This document shows positions 15,942 to 27,292 of a stretch of DNA of 64,000 nucleotides, piece by piece. Source of the stretch: Alicycliphilus denitrificans K601 (GTDB lineage: Bacteria > Pseudomonadota > Gammaproteobacteria > Burkholderiales > Burkholderiaceae_C); assembly GCF_000204645.1 (NCBI RefSeq), contig NC_015422.1, positions 1,426,001 to 1,490,000 on the forward strand. The letters are read 5' to 3'. Position numbers and translations under genes: made by a program. How positions within the stretch are numbered: position 1 is the first letter of the stretch; each line of letters opens with the position of its first letter. The notes below the pieces were generated by a model. It was given only the letters and a program-made list of their open reading frames with translations, did no database searches and was not told where the DNA came from.

Positions 15942-16787
15942 CTATTCCCCGGGCCGCTGCTGCTGCGCGCACTGCACCTTGCAGTGCTCGCGCTCGGCCA
16001 GCGTGGCGCCGAAGCGCACGGCGCTCAAGGCGCCGCCCCAGACGCAGCCCGTGTCCAGCCCCTGTATGTCGGGCCGGCTGATCCAGCCCAGCGTGGACCA
16101 GTGGCCGAAGGCGATCAGCGTGCCGCTGGTGCGCCGGCCCGGCGCATCGAACCAGGGCAGCAGCCCGGCGGGCGCATGCGCGGCGCTCTCGGTGCTCTCG
16201 AAGTCCATGCGCCCCTCGGGCGTGCAGAAGCGCAGCCGCGTGAGCGCGTTGACGATGATGCGCAGGCGGTCCGCCCCCTGCAGGCCCGCGTCCCACTGGT
16301 CCGGGCTGTTGCCGTACATCTCCCGCAGGAAGTCCGGGAGCGCCGGGCCGCGCAGCATGGCGTGCACCTCGTCCGCAAGCGCCAGCACGTCGTCTGCGGA
16401 CCATTGCGGCAGCACGCCCGCGTGCACCATCAGCAGGTCGGTGCCGCCGTGGCGCACGCGCCGCGCCAGGGGTTGCTGGCGCAGCCAGTCGAGCAGGGCC
16501 TGCCTGTCGGGCGCCTGCAGGACGTCTTGCAGCGTGTCGCGGCGCGAGGGCGGGCGCACGCCATGGGCCGTGGCCAGCAGGTGCAGGTCGTGGTTGCCCA
16601 GCAGTGCGCGCACGCTGTCGCCCAGCCGCATGCAGCGGCGCAGCACCGCGGCCGAGCCGGGGCCGCGGTTGACCAGGTCGCCCAGCAGGTAGACGGTGTC
16701 GCGGCTGGGAGAGAAACCAATGGTGGAAAGCAGGCGCCCGAAGGCTTCGTCGCAGCCCTGGATATCGCCCACGCAATAAAGAGCCAT
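15942..16787 (-). CDS. apaH: bis(5'-nucleosyl)-tetraphosphatase, symmetrical
   Basis: 281 residues from ATG 16787 (MALYCVGDIQGC). The metallophosphoesterase motifs are GDIQGC (residues 7-12), GDLVNRGP, GNHD and a late GHWSTLG. The enzyme cleaves Ap4A to two ADP in the cytoplasm and also removes Np4 caps from RNA. Length is that of the family (about 280). It converges with nosX and is divergent from the H-NS-family gene. Confidence 0.95.
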   Translation of the reverse strand: MALYCVGDIQGCDEAFGRLLSTIGFSPSRDTVYLLGDLVNRGPGSAAVLRRCMRLGDSVRALLGNHDLHLLATAHGVRPPSRRDTLQDVLQAPDRQALLDWLRQQPLARRVRHGGTDLLMVHAGVLPQWSADDVLALADEVHAMLRGPALPDFLREMYGNSPDQWDAGLQGADRLRIIVNALTRLRFCTPEGRMDFESTESAAHAPAGLLPWFDAPGRRTSGTLIAFGHWSTLGWISRPDIQGLDTGCVWGGALSAVRFGATLAEREHCKVQCAQQQRPGE

Positions 16788-17101
16788 GTTTTTGTCGTTG
16801 GTAGTGGTGGTGGAAAACCGCGATTGTCTCGCGCCGCGCCCGGTCCTGGCGCCTGCCGCGTGAATCCGGCAGCCCCGCCGCAGCGGGTTTTCATTAGTAA
16901 CAGGTTGAATCAGGCACGTCGATTCACGGTGTTTTCGGAGATGCCGGTGAAGCAAGGTGAAAAATCCGGGAGCGGACCGGGATCGGGAACCATAGTCTGT
17001 TACAAGGCGGCTCCATGAATTGAGCATGGACTTTAACGGTGATTCGATTGTTTCCTTATAATCGCCCTGCTCATTAATTTTCAACCACCCGATATACCGC
17101 T
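16788..17101. other. 314-bp intergenic region between apaH and H-NS-family gene
   Basis: No coding region supported. Contents seen: a GC hairpin CCCGC-CGCA-GCGGG followed by TTTT at about 16874-16891 on the plus strand; an inverted repeat TGAATC / GATTCA at 16906-16911 and 16921-16926; and the H-NS promoter at its right end. The plus-strand hairpin with a T-run has no annotated gene before it. Confidence 0.5.
17032..17062 (+). promoter_or_regulatory. probable sigma-70 promoter of the H-NS-family gene
   Basis: A perfect -10 TATAAT at 17057-17062, about 40 bp before the ATG. The best -35 candidate is TTTAAC at 17032-17037 with a long 19-bp spacer, so the -10 is the main evidence. Confidence 0.55.
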
Positions 17102-17398
17102 ATGAACGCAAGCTACAAAGAATTGCTGAAGCAACGCGAGGCCCTTGAACAGCAGATTAACGAGGCCCGCCGCCGCGAACTGGCGACGGCCGTTGCGCAG
17201 GTGCGCGAACTGGTGGCCGAGTATGGTTTGACGCAGCAGGACGTATTCCCCACGGGGCGCACCGGCCGCACGTCTGCTACCAGCGGCGTGAAGGTGGCGC
17301 CCAAATACCGTGATCCCGTGACGGGCCAGACGTGGACGGGCCGTGGCAAGGCGCCCAAGTGGATTCAAAACGAGGACCGCGAGAAGTTCGCTATTTGA
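17102..17398 (+). CDS. H-NS family nucleoid protein
   Basis: 98 residues. An N-terminal coiled-coil (ELLKQREALEQQINEARRREL) gives oligomerisation, and the C-terminal DNA-binding motif reads YRDPVTGQTWTGRGKAPKWI, the H-NS/HvrA signature with the GRG AT-hook-like loop. It binds AT-rich DNA and silences genes. It is single-gene, with its own promoter and a terminator behind it. No clear ribosome-binding sequence precedes the ATG. Confidence 0.92.
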   Translation: MNASYKELLKQREALEQQINEARRRELATAVAQVRELVAEYGLTQQDVFPTGRTGRTSATSGVKVAPKYRDPVTGQTWTGRGKAPKWIQNEDREKFAI

Positions 17399-17463
17399 AT
17401 GGCGCTATTATCGGCCCGCGCCGCGGCCGGTATAGAGCGCAGTGATCGCCCAGATCACGCAAG

Positions 17464-17484
17464 GCCCGCTTCGGCGGGCTTTTT
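17464..17484 (+). terminator. intrinsic terminator of the H-NS-family gene
   Basis: Stem GCCCGC (17464-17469), loop TTCG, stem GCGGGC (17474-17479), followed by five T residues. A second small hairpin (GTGATC/GATCAC) precedes it at about 17441-17458. Confidence 0.85.
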
Positions 17485-17606
17485 GCTGGCCGCTGCAAAC
17501 CGTGGCGAATGGGTGGGCGGGTATGGCGTGCGCCGCAATATCCCTTGAACGGCGGGCGGGTGAACCCGCGATGACCTCGGCACGGGTGGAAGGTATTGCC
17601 CGGGCA

Positions 17607-17636
17607 TTGGCGTTATCGCGGAGGGACTGCCAGAAT
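17607..17636 (+). promoter_or_regulatory. possible acnA promoter
   Basis: TTGGCG (17607-17612), 18-bp spacer, CAGAAT (17631-17636), giving a leader of about 30 nt before ATG 17671. Weak matches in a GC-rich region; position is its best support. Confidence 0.3.
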
Positions 17637-17670
17637 GGGCCTTTGTCGCCCCACTCACTGGAGTCACTGT

Positions 17671-20577
<2,907 letters not shown>

Positions 20578-20599
20578 CGAGGAGGCCGACAATCGGGGC

Positions 20600-21820
20600 A
20601 TGCAAAAACAAGTCTTGATTGCCGGCGGCGGCATCGGGGGCCTGGCCGCGGCGCTGGGCAGCGCGCGCGCGGGCTGGGAGGTGCGGCTGTTCGAGCGCGC
20701 AAGCGCGTTCACCGAGATCGGCGCGGGCGTGCAGATCGGCCCCAACGTGGTGCGGCGCCTGCAGGCCTGGGGCCTGCAGGGCGCGCTGCAGGCGGTGGCG
20801 GCCTTCCCCGAGCGGCTGCGGGTGCGCAGCGCGCTGACCGGTGCCGAGCTGGCCGCGCTGCCCTTGGGCGCGCGCGCCATAGAGCGCTACGGCGCGGCCT
20901 ACGCCACCATCCACCGGGCCGACCTGCACGGCCTGCTGCTGGCCGCCGTGCGCGATCTGCCCGGGGTGCACCTGAACCTGGGGCTGTCCGTGCAGGAGCA
21001 TGCGCAGGAGGGCGGCGCCGTCACCGTGCGCCTGGCGCATGTCGATGGCCGACTCGTCGAGGTGGAGGGCGACGCCCTGATAGGCGCCGACGGGCTGCGC
21101 AGCGGCACGCGCGCGCGTCTGCTGGGCGAGGCGCCCACGCGCGCCTCGGGCCACCTGGCCTACCGCGCCGTGGTGCGCCAGGACCAGCTGCCCCAGGCGC
21201 TGCGCTCGGGCGACGTCACGGCCTGGCTGGGCCCGCGCCTGCACGTGGTGCAGTACCCGCTGCGCCGCGGCGAACTGCTCAACGTGGTGGCCATACGCCA
21301 CGGCCGCCCGCCGGCCGACCTCGAATCCTGGGACCACGGCGCCAACGCCGCCGACCTGGAGGCCGCGCTGGCCCGCACCTGCGCGCCGCTGCAGGACCTG
21401 ATCCGCGCCGTGCCCCAGGCCGGCGGCGGCTGGCGCCTGTGGCCGCTGCTCGACCGAGCGCCCGTCGCCGGCCCGCACGAGATGGCGCGCGGCCTGGTCG
21501 CGCTGCTGGGCGACGCGGCCCACCCCATGCGGCCCTACCTGGCGCAAGGCGCCGGCATGGCCATCGAGGACGCGGCCGAGCTGCAGCGCGCCCTGGCCAT
21601 GCACGACCTGGAGGTGCCGCTGCGCCTCACCCGCTACGCGCTCAACCGCTGGCAGCGCAACGCGCGCGTGCAGGAACGCTCGCGCCGCAACGGCCGCATC
21701 TTCCACGCCACGGGCCCCGTGCGCTGGGGGCGCGACCTGGCGCTGCGCCTGCTGGGCGAGCGCCTGCTGGACGTGCCCTGGCTCTACCGCGGCGACGGGT
21801 CCAGCGCCAGCCTGCTTTGA
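20600..21820 (+). CDS. FAD-dependent aromatic monooxygenase, salicylate hydroxylase-like
   Basis: 406 residues. The N-terminal Rossmann motif is GGGIGGLAAALGSARAG, with the second FAD/NADPH motif near residues 155-160 (LIGADGLRS) and the third GDAAHPMRPYLAQGAGMAIEDA. This is the UbiH/PobA/NahG class A flavoprotein family, which hydroxylates aromatic or heteroaromatic acids with NAD(P)H and O2. Many relatives are annotated 3-hydroxybenzoate 6-hydroxylase or 6-hydroxynicotinate monooxygenase; the substrate cannot be told from sequence alone. It follows acnA by 22 bp and may be cotranscribed. Confidence 0.8.
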   Translation: MQKQVLIAGGGIGGLAAALGSARAGWEVRLFERASAFTEIGAGVQIGPNVVRRLQAWGLQGALQAVAAFPERLRVRSALTGAELAALPLGARAIERYGAAYATIHRADLHGLLLAAVRDLPGVHLNLGLSVQEHAQEGGAVTVRLAHVDGRLVEVEGDALIGADGLRSGTRARLLGEAPTRASGHLAYRAVVRQDQLPQALRSGDVTAWLGPRLHVVQYPLRRGELLNVVAIRHGRPPADLESWDHGANAADLEAALARTCAPLQDLIRAVPQAGGGWRLWPLLDRAPVAGPHEMARGLVALLGDAAHPMRPYLAQGAGMAIEDAAELQRALAMHDLEVPLRLTRYALNRWQRNARVQERSRRNGRIFHATGPVRWGRDLALRLLGERLLDVPWLYRGDGSSASLL

Positions 21821-21870
21821 TTTCGATAGCTGGCAGCCCTTGCTAAACGGGCGCTGGAAGCCAATATGGC
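21820..21870. repeat. dispersed short palindrome (REP-like), copy 5
   Basis: Between convergent genes. Left part TTTCGATAGCTGGCAGCCC, right part GGGCGCTGGAAGCC; imperfect arms of the same family. Confidence 0.6.
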
Positions 21871-21871
21871 T

Positions 21872-23110
21872 TCAAACCCCATCCGAAGGGGGATTCGGCA
21901 ACAGCCAGAACGCGCCCGCCCCCAGCACCAGCAGCGCCGCGATGCAGCCCAGCACCGCCACGAACGGGTCCATGCCGCGCTCCTGGGCCAGCGACGCCAC
22001 CAGCCCCGTGAACCACTGCATGGCGGCCACGCCCAGGAACATGGCCATGGTGAACACCGCCATGGCCCGGCCCGTGAGCGCCGCCGGGTAGGCCACGCGC
22101 ACGTCGGCGTACTGCAACACGATGAAGCCCGACAGCAGGCCGGTGAGCAGCATGCACGCCACGTCCACCCAGGCGGAGTGCAGCAGCGCCATGGCCGCGA
22201 AGAGCAGCGCCAGCAGCAGCGTGCAGGTCAGTATCCAGCGCCGCCGCACGGCCGGGCCGGGGTCTATGCGGCCGAACAGCATGGGCCCGCACAGCGCCAC
22301 CACCGAGAGCGCCAGCGCCACGTTGCCGCTTTGCACCAGCGAGAAGCCGTGGCGCTCGATCAGCATGGGCCCCAGCCAGAGCCCGCGCAGGGAGATCAGG
22401 GCGGCATAGGTCACGGCGCCCAGCGCCACGATGCCCCAGGTGTGCGCCAGCGTGAACAGCGCGGCGAAGCGCAGCACCGCCTCGCGCACGGATTCGCGCG
22501 GCGCGTCGTGCGCGGGGCTGCGCGCGGGCTCGCGCACGCTGCGCCACATCCACAGCCAGGCCAACAGCGCCATGAGCGCCAGCACCGCGAAGCCCGCGCG
22601 CCACGACCACTGCTGCACCAGCCACGCCAGCGGCGTGCCCGTGAACAGCATGCCCAGCGTGCCCAGCGCCATGGCCATGCCCGACATGGCCGCGAAGCGC
22701 TGCGGCGCGAAATGCCGCGCGATGAACACCGTGCACACCAGGAAGGCGGGCGCGCAGCCCACGCCGATCAGCGCCTGCCCCAGCACCAGCAGGCCCAGGC
22801 CCGGCGCCAGCGCCGACAGCAGCGCGCCCGCGATGCACAGCGGGAACGCGGCCAGGATCGTGCGGCGCACGCCGTACAGGTCTATGCCTATGCCCATGAA
22901 GAGCTGCATGGCCCCGAAGGTGAAATGGAAGGTCGCCGCGAACACCCCCAGCGCCTGGGGCGAGAGCGCGAAGTCCGCCTGCAGCGGCGCCGCCAGGATG
23001 GCGGCCACGGTGCGGAACGCCGAGCTGAGCGCGAAGCCCGAGGTCAGCGCCACCAGCATCGCCAGCGCCGCGCGCGGCGCAAGGACGGGGGCATCGGGGG
23101 CGGACGTCAT
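21872..23110 (-). CDS. major facilitator superfamily transporter
   Basis: 412 residues, about twelve hydrophobic helices. The loop 2-3 motif GIDLYGVRR fits the MFS signature region. ATG 23110 is used because upstream extension would run into the neighbouring MFS gene; the gap to it is 25 bp. No substrate can be assigned. It lies downstream of, and in the same direction as, a second unrelated MFS gene, so both may share a transcript. Confidence 0.82.
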   Translation of the reverse strand: MTSAPDAPVLAPRAALAMLVALTSGFALSSAFRTVAAILAAPLQADFALSPQALGVFAATFHFTFGAMQLFMGIGIDLYGVRRTILAAFPLCIAGALLSALAPGLGLLVLGQALIGVGCAPAFLVCTVFIARHFAPQRFAAMSGMAMALGTLGMLFTGTPLAWLVQQWSWRAGFAVLALMALLAWLWMWRSVREPARSPAHDAPRESVREAVLRFAALFTLAHTWGIVALGAVTYAALISLRGLWLGPMLIERHGFSLVQSGNVALALSVVALCGPMLFGRIDPGPAVRRRWILTCTLLLALLFAAMALLHSAWVDVACMLLTGLLSGFIVLQYADVRVAYPAALTGRAMAVFTMAMFLGVAAMQWFTGLVASLAQERGMDPFVAVLGCIAALLVLGAGAFWLLPNPPSDGV

Positions 23111-23135
23111 GCCCGCAAGACTACCTGAACGCGGG

Positions 23136-24365
23136 TCACGCGCGGGCCTGGGCCGCGCTCCTCGCCATCGCCGCTGCCAGCGCCACGACGGCCAGGACGA
23201 GCGGGACGAAAGAGACCCAGAGCACCGCGTTCCAGCCATAGGCCGACAGCAGGCTGCCGGACAGGAACGAGCCGATGGCCATCAGGCCGAACACGATGAA
23301 GTCGTTGAGCGACTGCACGCGCGTCCTTTCCTCGGGCCGGTGGCACTCCAGCACCAGCGCGGACGCGCCGAGGAACCCGAAGTTCCAGCCCAGCCCCAGC
23401 AGGACCAGCGTGGCCCAGAAATGCGCCACGTCGATGCCTCCCAGCCCGACGGCGGCGGAAAGCCCGGTCAGCAGCAGGCCCACGATGGCCATGCGCCCCG
23501 CGCCGAAGCGCGCAATCAGGTGGCCCGTGAAGAAGCTGGGCGCGTACATCGCGATCACGTGCCACTGCAGGCCCAGGTTGGCGGACTCCTGCGAATGTCC
23601 GCAGATGCGCATCGCCAGCGGCGCGGACGTCATGAGGAAGTTCATCAGCAGATAGGACACGGCGCCGCCGATGGCCGCGGCGACGAAGCGCGGCTGGCGC
23701 GCGATCTCGGCCAGCGGCCGGCCGCCGGCGATCTCCTGCGCGGTCGGCATCGGCAGGTGCACCCCCAGCAGGATGAGGGCCGAGACCGCCGCCACCGCCG
23801 CCTGCACGAGGAAGGTGGCCGCGAACATGTGGGGCGGCCACAGGTCCATGGTCCAGGTCACCAGCTGCGGCCCCACCACGCCGGCGGCCACGCCCCCGGC
23901 CATCACGAGCGACAGCGCCCGCGGCCGCCGGGCCGGCGCCACGCCGTCGGCCGCCGCGAAGCGGAACGACAGCACCACGGCCGCGTAGCTGCCGCCGAAG
24001 AAGGTCGCCAGGCAGAACAGCCAGAACCAGCCCTGGATGATGGCCAGCATGGCCAGCAGGCCTGTGAGCACGCCCGCGCCGGTGCCCGCCAGGAAGGCGG
24101 TGCGCCGCCCGAACCGCCGGGCGATGGCGCCCACGGGCAGGGTGCACGCGGCCATGCCCACGACGAAGATGGAGACGGGCAGCGTGGCCAGCATCGGCGT
24201 GGGGGCCAGCATGTTGCCGACGATGGCGCCCGTGGCGTAGACCACCACCGAGTTCGCGCCCGCCAGCGCCTGGGCGACGGACAGGCGCCAGATGTTGCTG
24301 CTCTGAACCTTCTCGGGCAGCACGGCGGAGAGGTCGCCCATGGGCGTGGTGGTGGTGCTTGTCAT
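23136..24365 (-). CDS. major facilitator superfamily transporter
   Basis: 409 residues with about twelve membrane helices; the loop 2-3 motif is GAIARRFGRRTAF, as in MFS drug/sugar antiporters. It resembles the group of arabinose-efflux-like permeases with a cytosolic loop HRPEERTRVQSLNDF between helices 10 and 11. Substrate unknown. Divided from the response-regulator gene upstream by 152 bp that hold a hairpin (GCCCCTC / GAGGGGC near 24391) and a palindrome fragment. Confidence 0.82.
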   Translation of the reverse strand: MTSTTTTPMGDLSAVLPEKVQSSNIWRLSVAQALAGANSVVVYATGAIVGNMLAPTPMLATLPVSIFVVGMAACTLPVGAIARRFGRRTAFLAGTGAGVLTGLLAMLAIIQGWFWLFCLATFFGGSYAAVVLSFRFAAADGVAPARRPRALSLVMAGGVAAGVVGPQLVTWTMDLWPPHMFAATFLVQAAVAAVSALILLGVHLPMPTAQEIAGGRPLAEIARQPRFVAAAIGGAVSYLLMNFLMTSAPLAMRICGHSQESANLGLQWHVIAMYAPSFFTGHLIARFGAGRMAIVGLLLTGLSAAVGLGGIDVAHFWATLVLLGLGWNFGFLGASALVLECHRPEERTRVQSLNDFIVFGLMAIGSFLSGSLLSAYGWNAVLWVSFVPLVLAVVALAAAMARSAAQARA

Positions 24366-24480
24366 GTTTTCTTATGGAGGTTCTGGCAAGCCCCTCATGC
24401 CGAGGGGCGCGGCGGTATCCGGTGCGAGTTTCCCACGACCAGCGCCGATCGGGGTGTTTTCGGGCTTCACAGCTTACCCG

Positions 24481-24506
24481 ATGAGCGCTGGCAGCTATGG
24501 AATCGG
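24481..24506. repeat. dispersed short palindrome, right-arm fragment (copy 6)
   Basis: GAGCGCTGGCAGCTATGGAA matches the right arm of the family (compare 15911-15924); a left arm is only vaguely present. It lies just beyond the stop of the LytTR regulator. Confidence 0.45.
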
Positions 24507-24517
24507 AAGCGCCAGGC

Positions 24518-25324
24518 CTACATTCCCTTGAACCGGTGCGCATACAGCCGGCTCACGGCCAGCCGCTCGGGCCGGCCCCGCAGCTGCAGGTGCAGGCGGC
24601 CGGCCTCATCGCGCACGGCGGCGGCGATGGCGTCGGCACGCACCAGCGTGCCGCGGTGCACCTGCCAGAACGCGGCGGGGTCGAGCTGCGCGGCCAGTTC
24701 CTTGAGCGGGGTGCGGATCAGGTATTCGTGCTCGGCGGTGAGCACGCGCACGTACTTGTCGGCGGCCTCGAAGTACAGCACCTCGGCCACGGGAACGAAG
24801 TGGATCTGCGCGCCGCTGCCGGCCTGGATCACGTCCAGGCGCGGGGCCGCGGGCGAGGGCGCGGCGCCCCCCACGCCCGGCGCCTGCACCAGTTCGCGCA
24901 GCTGGGCCAGCGTCTGCTCCAGCGCGGGCGATGCGCGCTGCTGCAGCGCCTGGCGCAGCTTGTGCACCGTCCTGTCCAGCCGCCCGGGCTGCACGGGCTT
25001 GAGCAGGTAGTCCACGGCCTGCGCCTCGAAAGCTTGCACGGCGTACTGGTCGTAGGCGGTGACGAAGACCAGTGCGGGGAAGGGCCGCGCGCCGGTGTCC
25101 CAGGCGTCAGCCAGCTCCACGGCGGCGTCCAGGCCGCTCTGGCCCGGCATGCGGATGTCGAAGAACATCACGTCGGGCATGAGGCGCAGCGCCTCGCGCA
25201 CGGCCGACAGGCCGTCGCCCACCGTGGCGGCGATGGCAAGCCCGGGCCAGGCGCGGGCCAGTTCCTGCTGCAGCGCGGCGGCCAGCAGCGGCTCATCCTC
25301 GGCGATCAGGGCGGTCGGTTGCAT
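24518..25324 (-). CDS. LytTR-family response regulator
   Basis: 268 residues. The receiver domain has acidic residues D10-E11, phospho-acceptor D56 in MFFDIRMPG, and a conserved lysine in YLLKPVQPG. The C-terminal LytTR DNA-binding domain (about residues 165-268) includes RTPLKELAAQL and FWQVHRGTLVRADAI. It is the AlgR/LytR type. Its ATG lies inside the 3' end of the histidine kinase gene (32-bp overlap), so the two are translated together and form a cognate pair. Confidence 0.92.
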   Translation of the reverse strand: MQPTALIAEDEPLLAAALQQELARAWPGLAIAATVGDGLSAVREALRLMPDVMFFDIRMPGQSGLDAAVELADAWDTGARPFPALVFVTAYDQYAVQAFEAQAVDYLLKPVQPGRLDRTVHKLRQALQQRASPALEQTLAQLRELVQAPGVGGAAPSPAAPRLDVIQAGSGAQIHFVPVAEVLYFEAADKYVRVLTAEHEYLIRTPLKELAAQLDPAAFWQVHRGTLVRADAIAAAVRDEAGRLHLQLRGRPERLAVSRLYAHRFKGM

Positions 25325-26348
25325 GTTTCAAGGGAAAAGTGACGATAGCGCTTGTACCACCAGCGCTGGAAGCTATCAATTCAAGAGTGGCCGCGCTACC
25401 GTACAGCGTGGCCAGGCGCTCGCGCACCTGCTGCAGGCCGAACCGGGTGCCGTCGTTTCCTGCCTCTGCGCCGGGGCCGGCGCCCGTGTCGTGCACGCTC
25501 AGCTGCAGGCGCGCGCCGTCCTTCAGCAGCCGGGCCTGCACGGCCACGCTGCCGCCCGCCACCTGCGGCTCCAGCCCGTGGCGGATGGCGTTCTCCGCCA
25601 GCGGTTGCAGCAGCAGCGGCGGCACCGGCACGTCGCGCAGCGCATCCGGCAGGTCCAGCCGGTACTGCAGGCGCGGCCCCATGCGCACGGCGATCAGCGC
25701 GAGGTAGTCGGCCAGGCGCGCGAACTCCTCCGACAGCGGGTGCAGCGCGCTGCGCGATGCGCCCAGCGTGGCGCGCAGATAGGCGATCAGGTGGTCCAGC
25801 ATGGCCTGGGCGCGCGCCGGGTCGCTGGCGATGAGCACGCGCAGGTTGGCCAGCGTGTTGAACAGCATGTGCGGCTCCAGCTGCGTTTCCAGCAGCTTCA
25901 GGCGCGCCTCGGCGGCCCGGCCTTGCGCATCGGCCATGCGCGCCTGCAGCCAGGCGCTCTTTCCCCGGGTGTGGAACCAGTAGGTGGCCGCCGTGCCCGC
26001 GAGCAGCGTGATGCCGATGGAGGTGCGCAGGTGCGCGCCGCTCCAGGTGGAATGGCCCGTCCATGCGTCGGCCAGCAGCGAGCCCAGCACGAAGCCCAGG
26101 GCGATGCCGCAGGCGGGCAGCGCCATGCCGCGCCAGCCGGCGGGCCAGCCGGTGCCGGCGCTCGACGCGAGCAGGTGGCGCCCGATGTCGATGAACGCCC
26201 AGCACAGCACGCCGATGCACAGCGAGTACGCGAGCGGCACGCCGTAGGGCTGCTCGGGCCGGAAGGCGTACTGGATGGCCGCGACCGCCAGGCAGAAGGC
26301 CAGGGTCTGCAGCAGGTGCCGCAGCTTATCGATCCAGTCGATGGGCAT
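25293..26348 (-). CDS. LytS/YehU-type sensor histidine kinase
   Basis: 351 residues. About four N-terminal membrane helices, then the PF06580 kinase domain with phospho-acceptor His160 in QLEPHMLFNTLANL, an N-box (PLAENAIRHGLEP) and G1 box (DTGAG). The last G-box reads GGTSAIVTFP, and it is encoded by a copy of the dispersed palindrome (25346-25376). The signal is unknown. It follows the 2TM-domain gene by 9 bp and overlaps its response regulator. Confidence 0.9.
   Translation of the reverse strand: MPIDWIDKLRHLLQTLAFCLAVAAIQYAFRPEQPYGVPLAYSLCIGVLCWAFIDIGRHLLASSAGTGWPAGWRGMALPACGIALGFVLGSLLADAWTGHSTWSGAHLRTSIGITLLAGTAATYWFHTRGKSAWLQARMADAQGRAAEARLKLLETQLEPHMLFNTLANLRVLIASDPARAQAMLDHLIAYLRATLGASRSALHPLSEEFARLADYLALIAVRMGPRLQYRLDLPDALRDVPVPPLLLQPLAENAIRHGLEPQVAGGSVAVQARLLKDGARLQLSVHDTGAGPGAEAGNDGTRFGLQQVRERLATLYGSAATLELIASSAGGTSAIVTFPLKHATDRPDRRG
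25346..25376. repeat. dispersed short palindrome inside the histidine kinase gene (copy 7)
   Basis: On the minus strand it reads ATAGCTTCCAGCGCT, six-base loop GGTGGT, then ACAAGCGCTA. Both arms are identical to the matching arms of the intergenic copy at 4876-4926. It is translated as IASSAGGTSA, the kinase G2-box region. Confidence 0.75.
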
Positions 26349-26357
26349 GGGGGTGCC

Positions 26358-26729
26358 TCAGCGTTCCTGGCGCTCGCGTTGCAGGCGTTCGCGCTCGCGT
26401 TGCACCATGCGCTCGCGCAGGCCGCTGCCCGTGCCCAGCACGAAGACCGACACGCCGTGCAGCGCCAGTCCCAGCCCCCAGCCCAGCAGCGGGAACACCG
26501 ACCAGGGCCGCTGGCCCCAGCCGTAGCGCGAGAAGGCGAACAGCGCCAGGTTGACCGCCACGTAGACCAGCGCGTGCGCGTACCAGCCGAGCTTGGCGCC
26601 CGCGCGCTTGCGCGCCAGCCGTTCGATGTCGTCGTCGGGGATCATGTCGGTCATTCTAGGGAGGGGGCGGCGGCCGTCCAGGCGCTCGGCGGGGCCGCCG
26701 CCGATGGCGGCAGGGGTTTCGGTATGCAT
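26358..26729 (-). CDS. 2TM-domain membrane protein
   Basis: 123 residues from ATG 26729, with GGAG seven bases upstream. After a ~45-residue soluble N-terminus come two membrane helices (WYAHALVYVAVNLALFAF and VFPLLGWGLGLALHGVSVFVL) and a basic tail rich in RERERLQRER. This is the 2TM domain (PF13239 type) that is often fused or adjacent to LytS-like kinases. Here it is a separate gene 9 bp before the kinase, so it probably takes part in sensing. Confidence 0.78.
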   Translation of the reverse strand: MHTETPAAIGGGPAERLDGRRPLPRMTDMIPDDDIERLARKRAGAKLGWYAHALVYVAVNLALFAFSRYGWGQRPWSVFPLLGWGLGLALHGVSVFVLGTGSGLRERMVQRERERLQRERQER

Positions 26730-26740
26730 GGCGGGCTCCT

Positions 26741-27292
26741 TCAGGCAAAGGCCGGGCGCGTGCGCCGCACCAGGTGCCACAGGCGCGCGGCACGCGCCAG
26801 CAGCAGGCCGTTGAACAGGCCGTAGAGCGCGGCCACCTGCAGGGCGAAGCCGCCGTCGTGGCCCAGCGCGGGCTGCAGCGCCAGCTCCACGCCGACGAGG
26901 TACTTGGTCAGGAAGATCGCCAGGATGAGCAGCAGGGGCACGGGGCTGCCGGGCAGGTGAAAGCGCAGCGCTTGCGCGTCGAAGCGCACGCCCGCGGGCG
27001 GCGTGCCGCGCAGGGCCAGGCTGGCCAGCGCGGCCGCGCCGGCGGCCAGCAGCCAGACGGCGAGGGCGCCGCCGCCCGGCTCGGCGCCGAAGGCCGACAG
27101 CAGGCCCCAGGCCGAGAACGCGGCGAGCGCCAGCGGCATGAACAGCACGCGGCGCAGCCCGGCCTGGCGCGGCAGCGTCTGCGACAGGCCCAGCCAGAGC
27201 AGGGTAGCGAGCAGGTACCAGACCCAGGAGGGCGTGCCCTGGACGATGGAGGCCAGCATCTGCGGCTGGTGCGTGGCGATGTGGATCAGCAT
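26741..27292 (-). CDS. uncharacterised integral membrane protein
   Basis: 183 residues from ATG 27292 (MLIHIATHQPQML), with AAGGAG eight bases upstream. About five hydrophobic segments (for example WYLLATLLWLGLSQTL, VPLLLILAIFLTKYLVGVEL). I do not recognise a named family with certainty. It starts a tight run of four genes (this, 2TM protein, kinase, regulator; gaps 11 and 9 bp, then overlap), so a role in the same sensing unit is likely. Confidence 0.7.
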   Translation of the reverse strand: MLIHIATHQPQMLASIVQGTPSWVWYLLATLLWLGLSQTLPRQAGLRRVLFMPLALAAFSAWGLLSAFGAEPGGGALAVWLLAAGAAALASLALRGTPPAGVRFDAQALRFHLPGSPVPLLLILAIFLTKYLVGVELALQPALGHDGGFALQVAALYGLFNGLLLARAARLWHLVRRTRPAFA

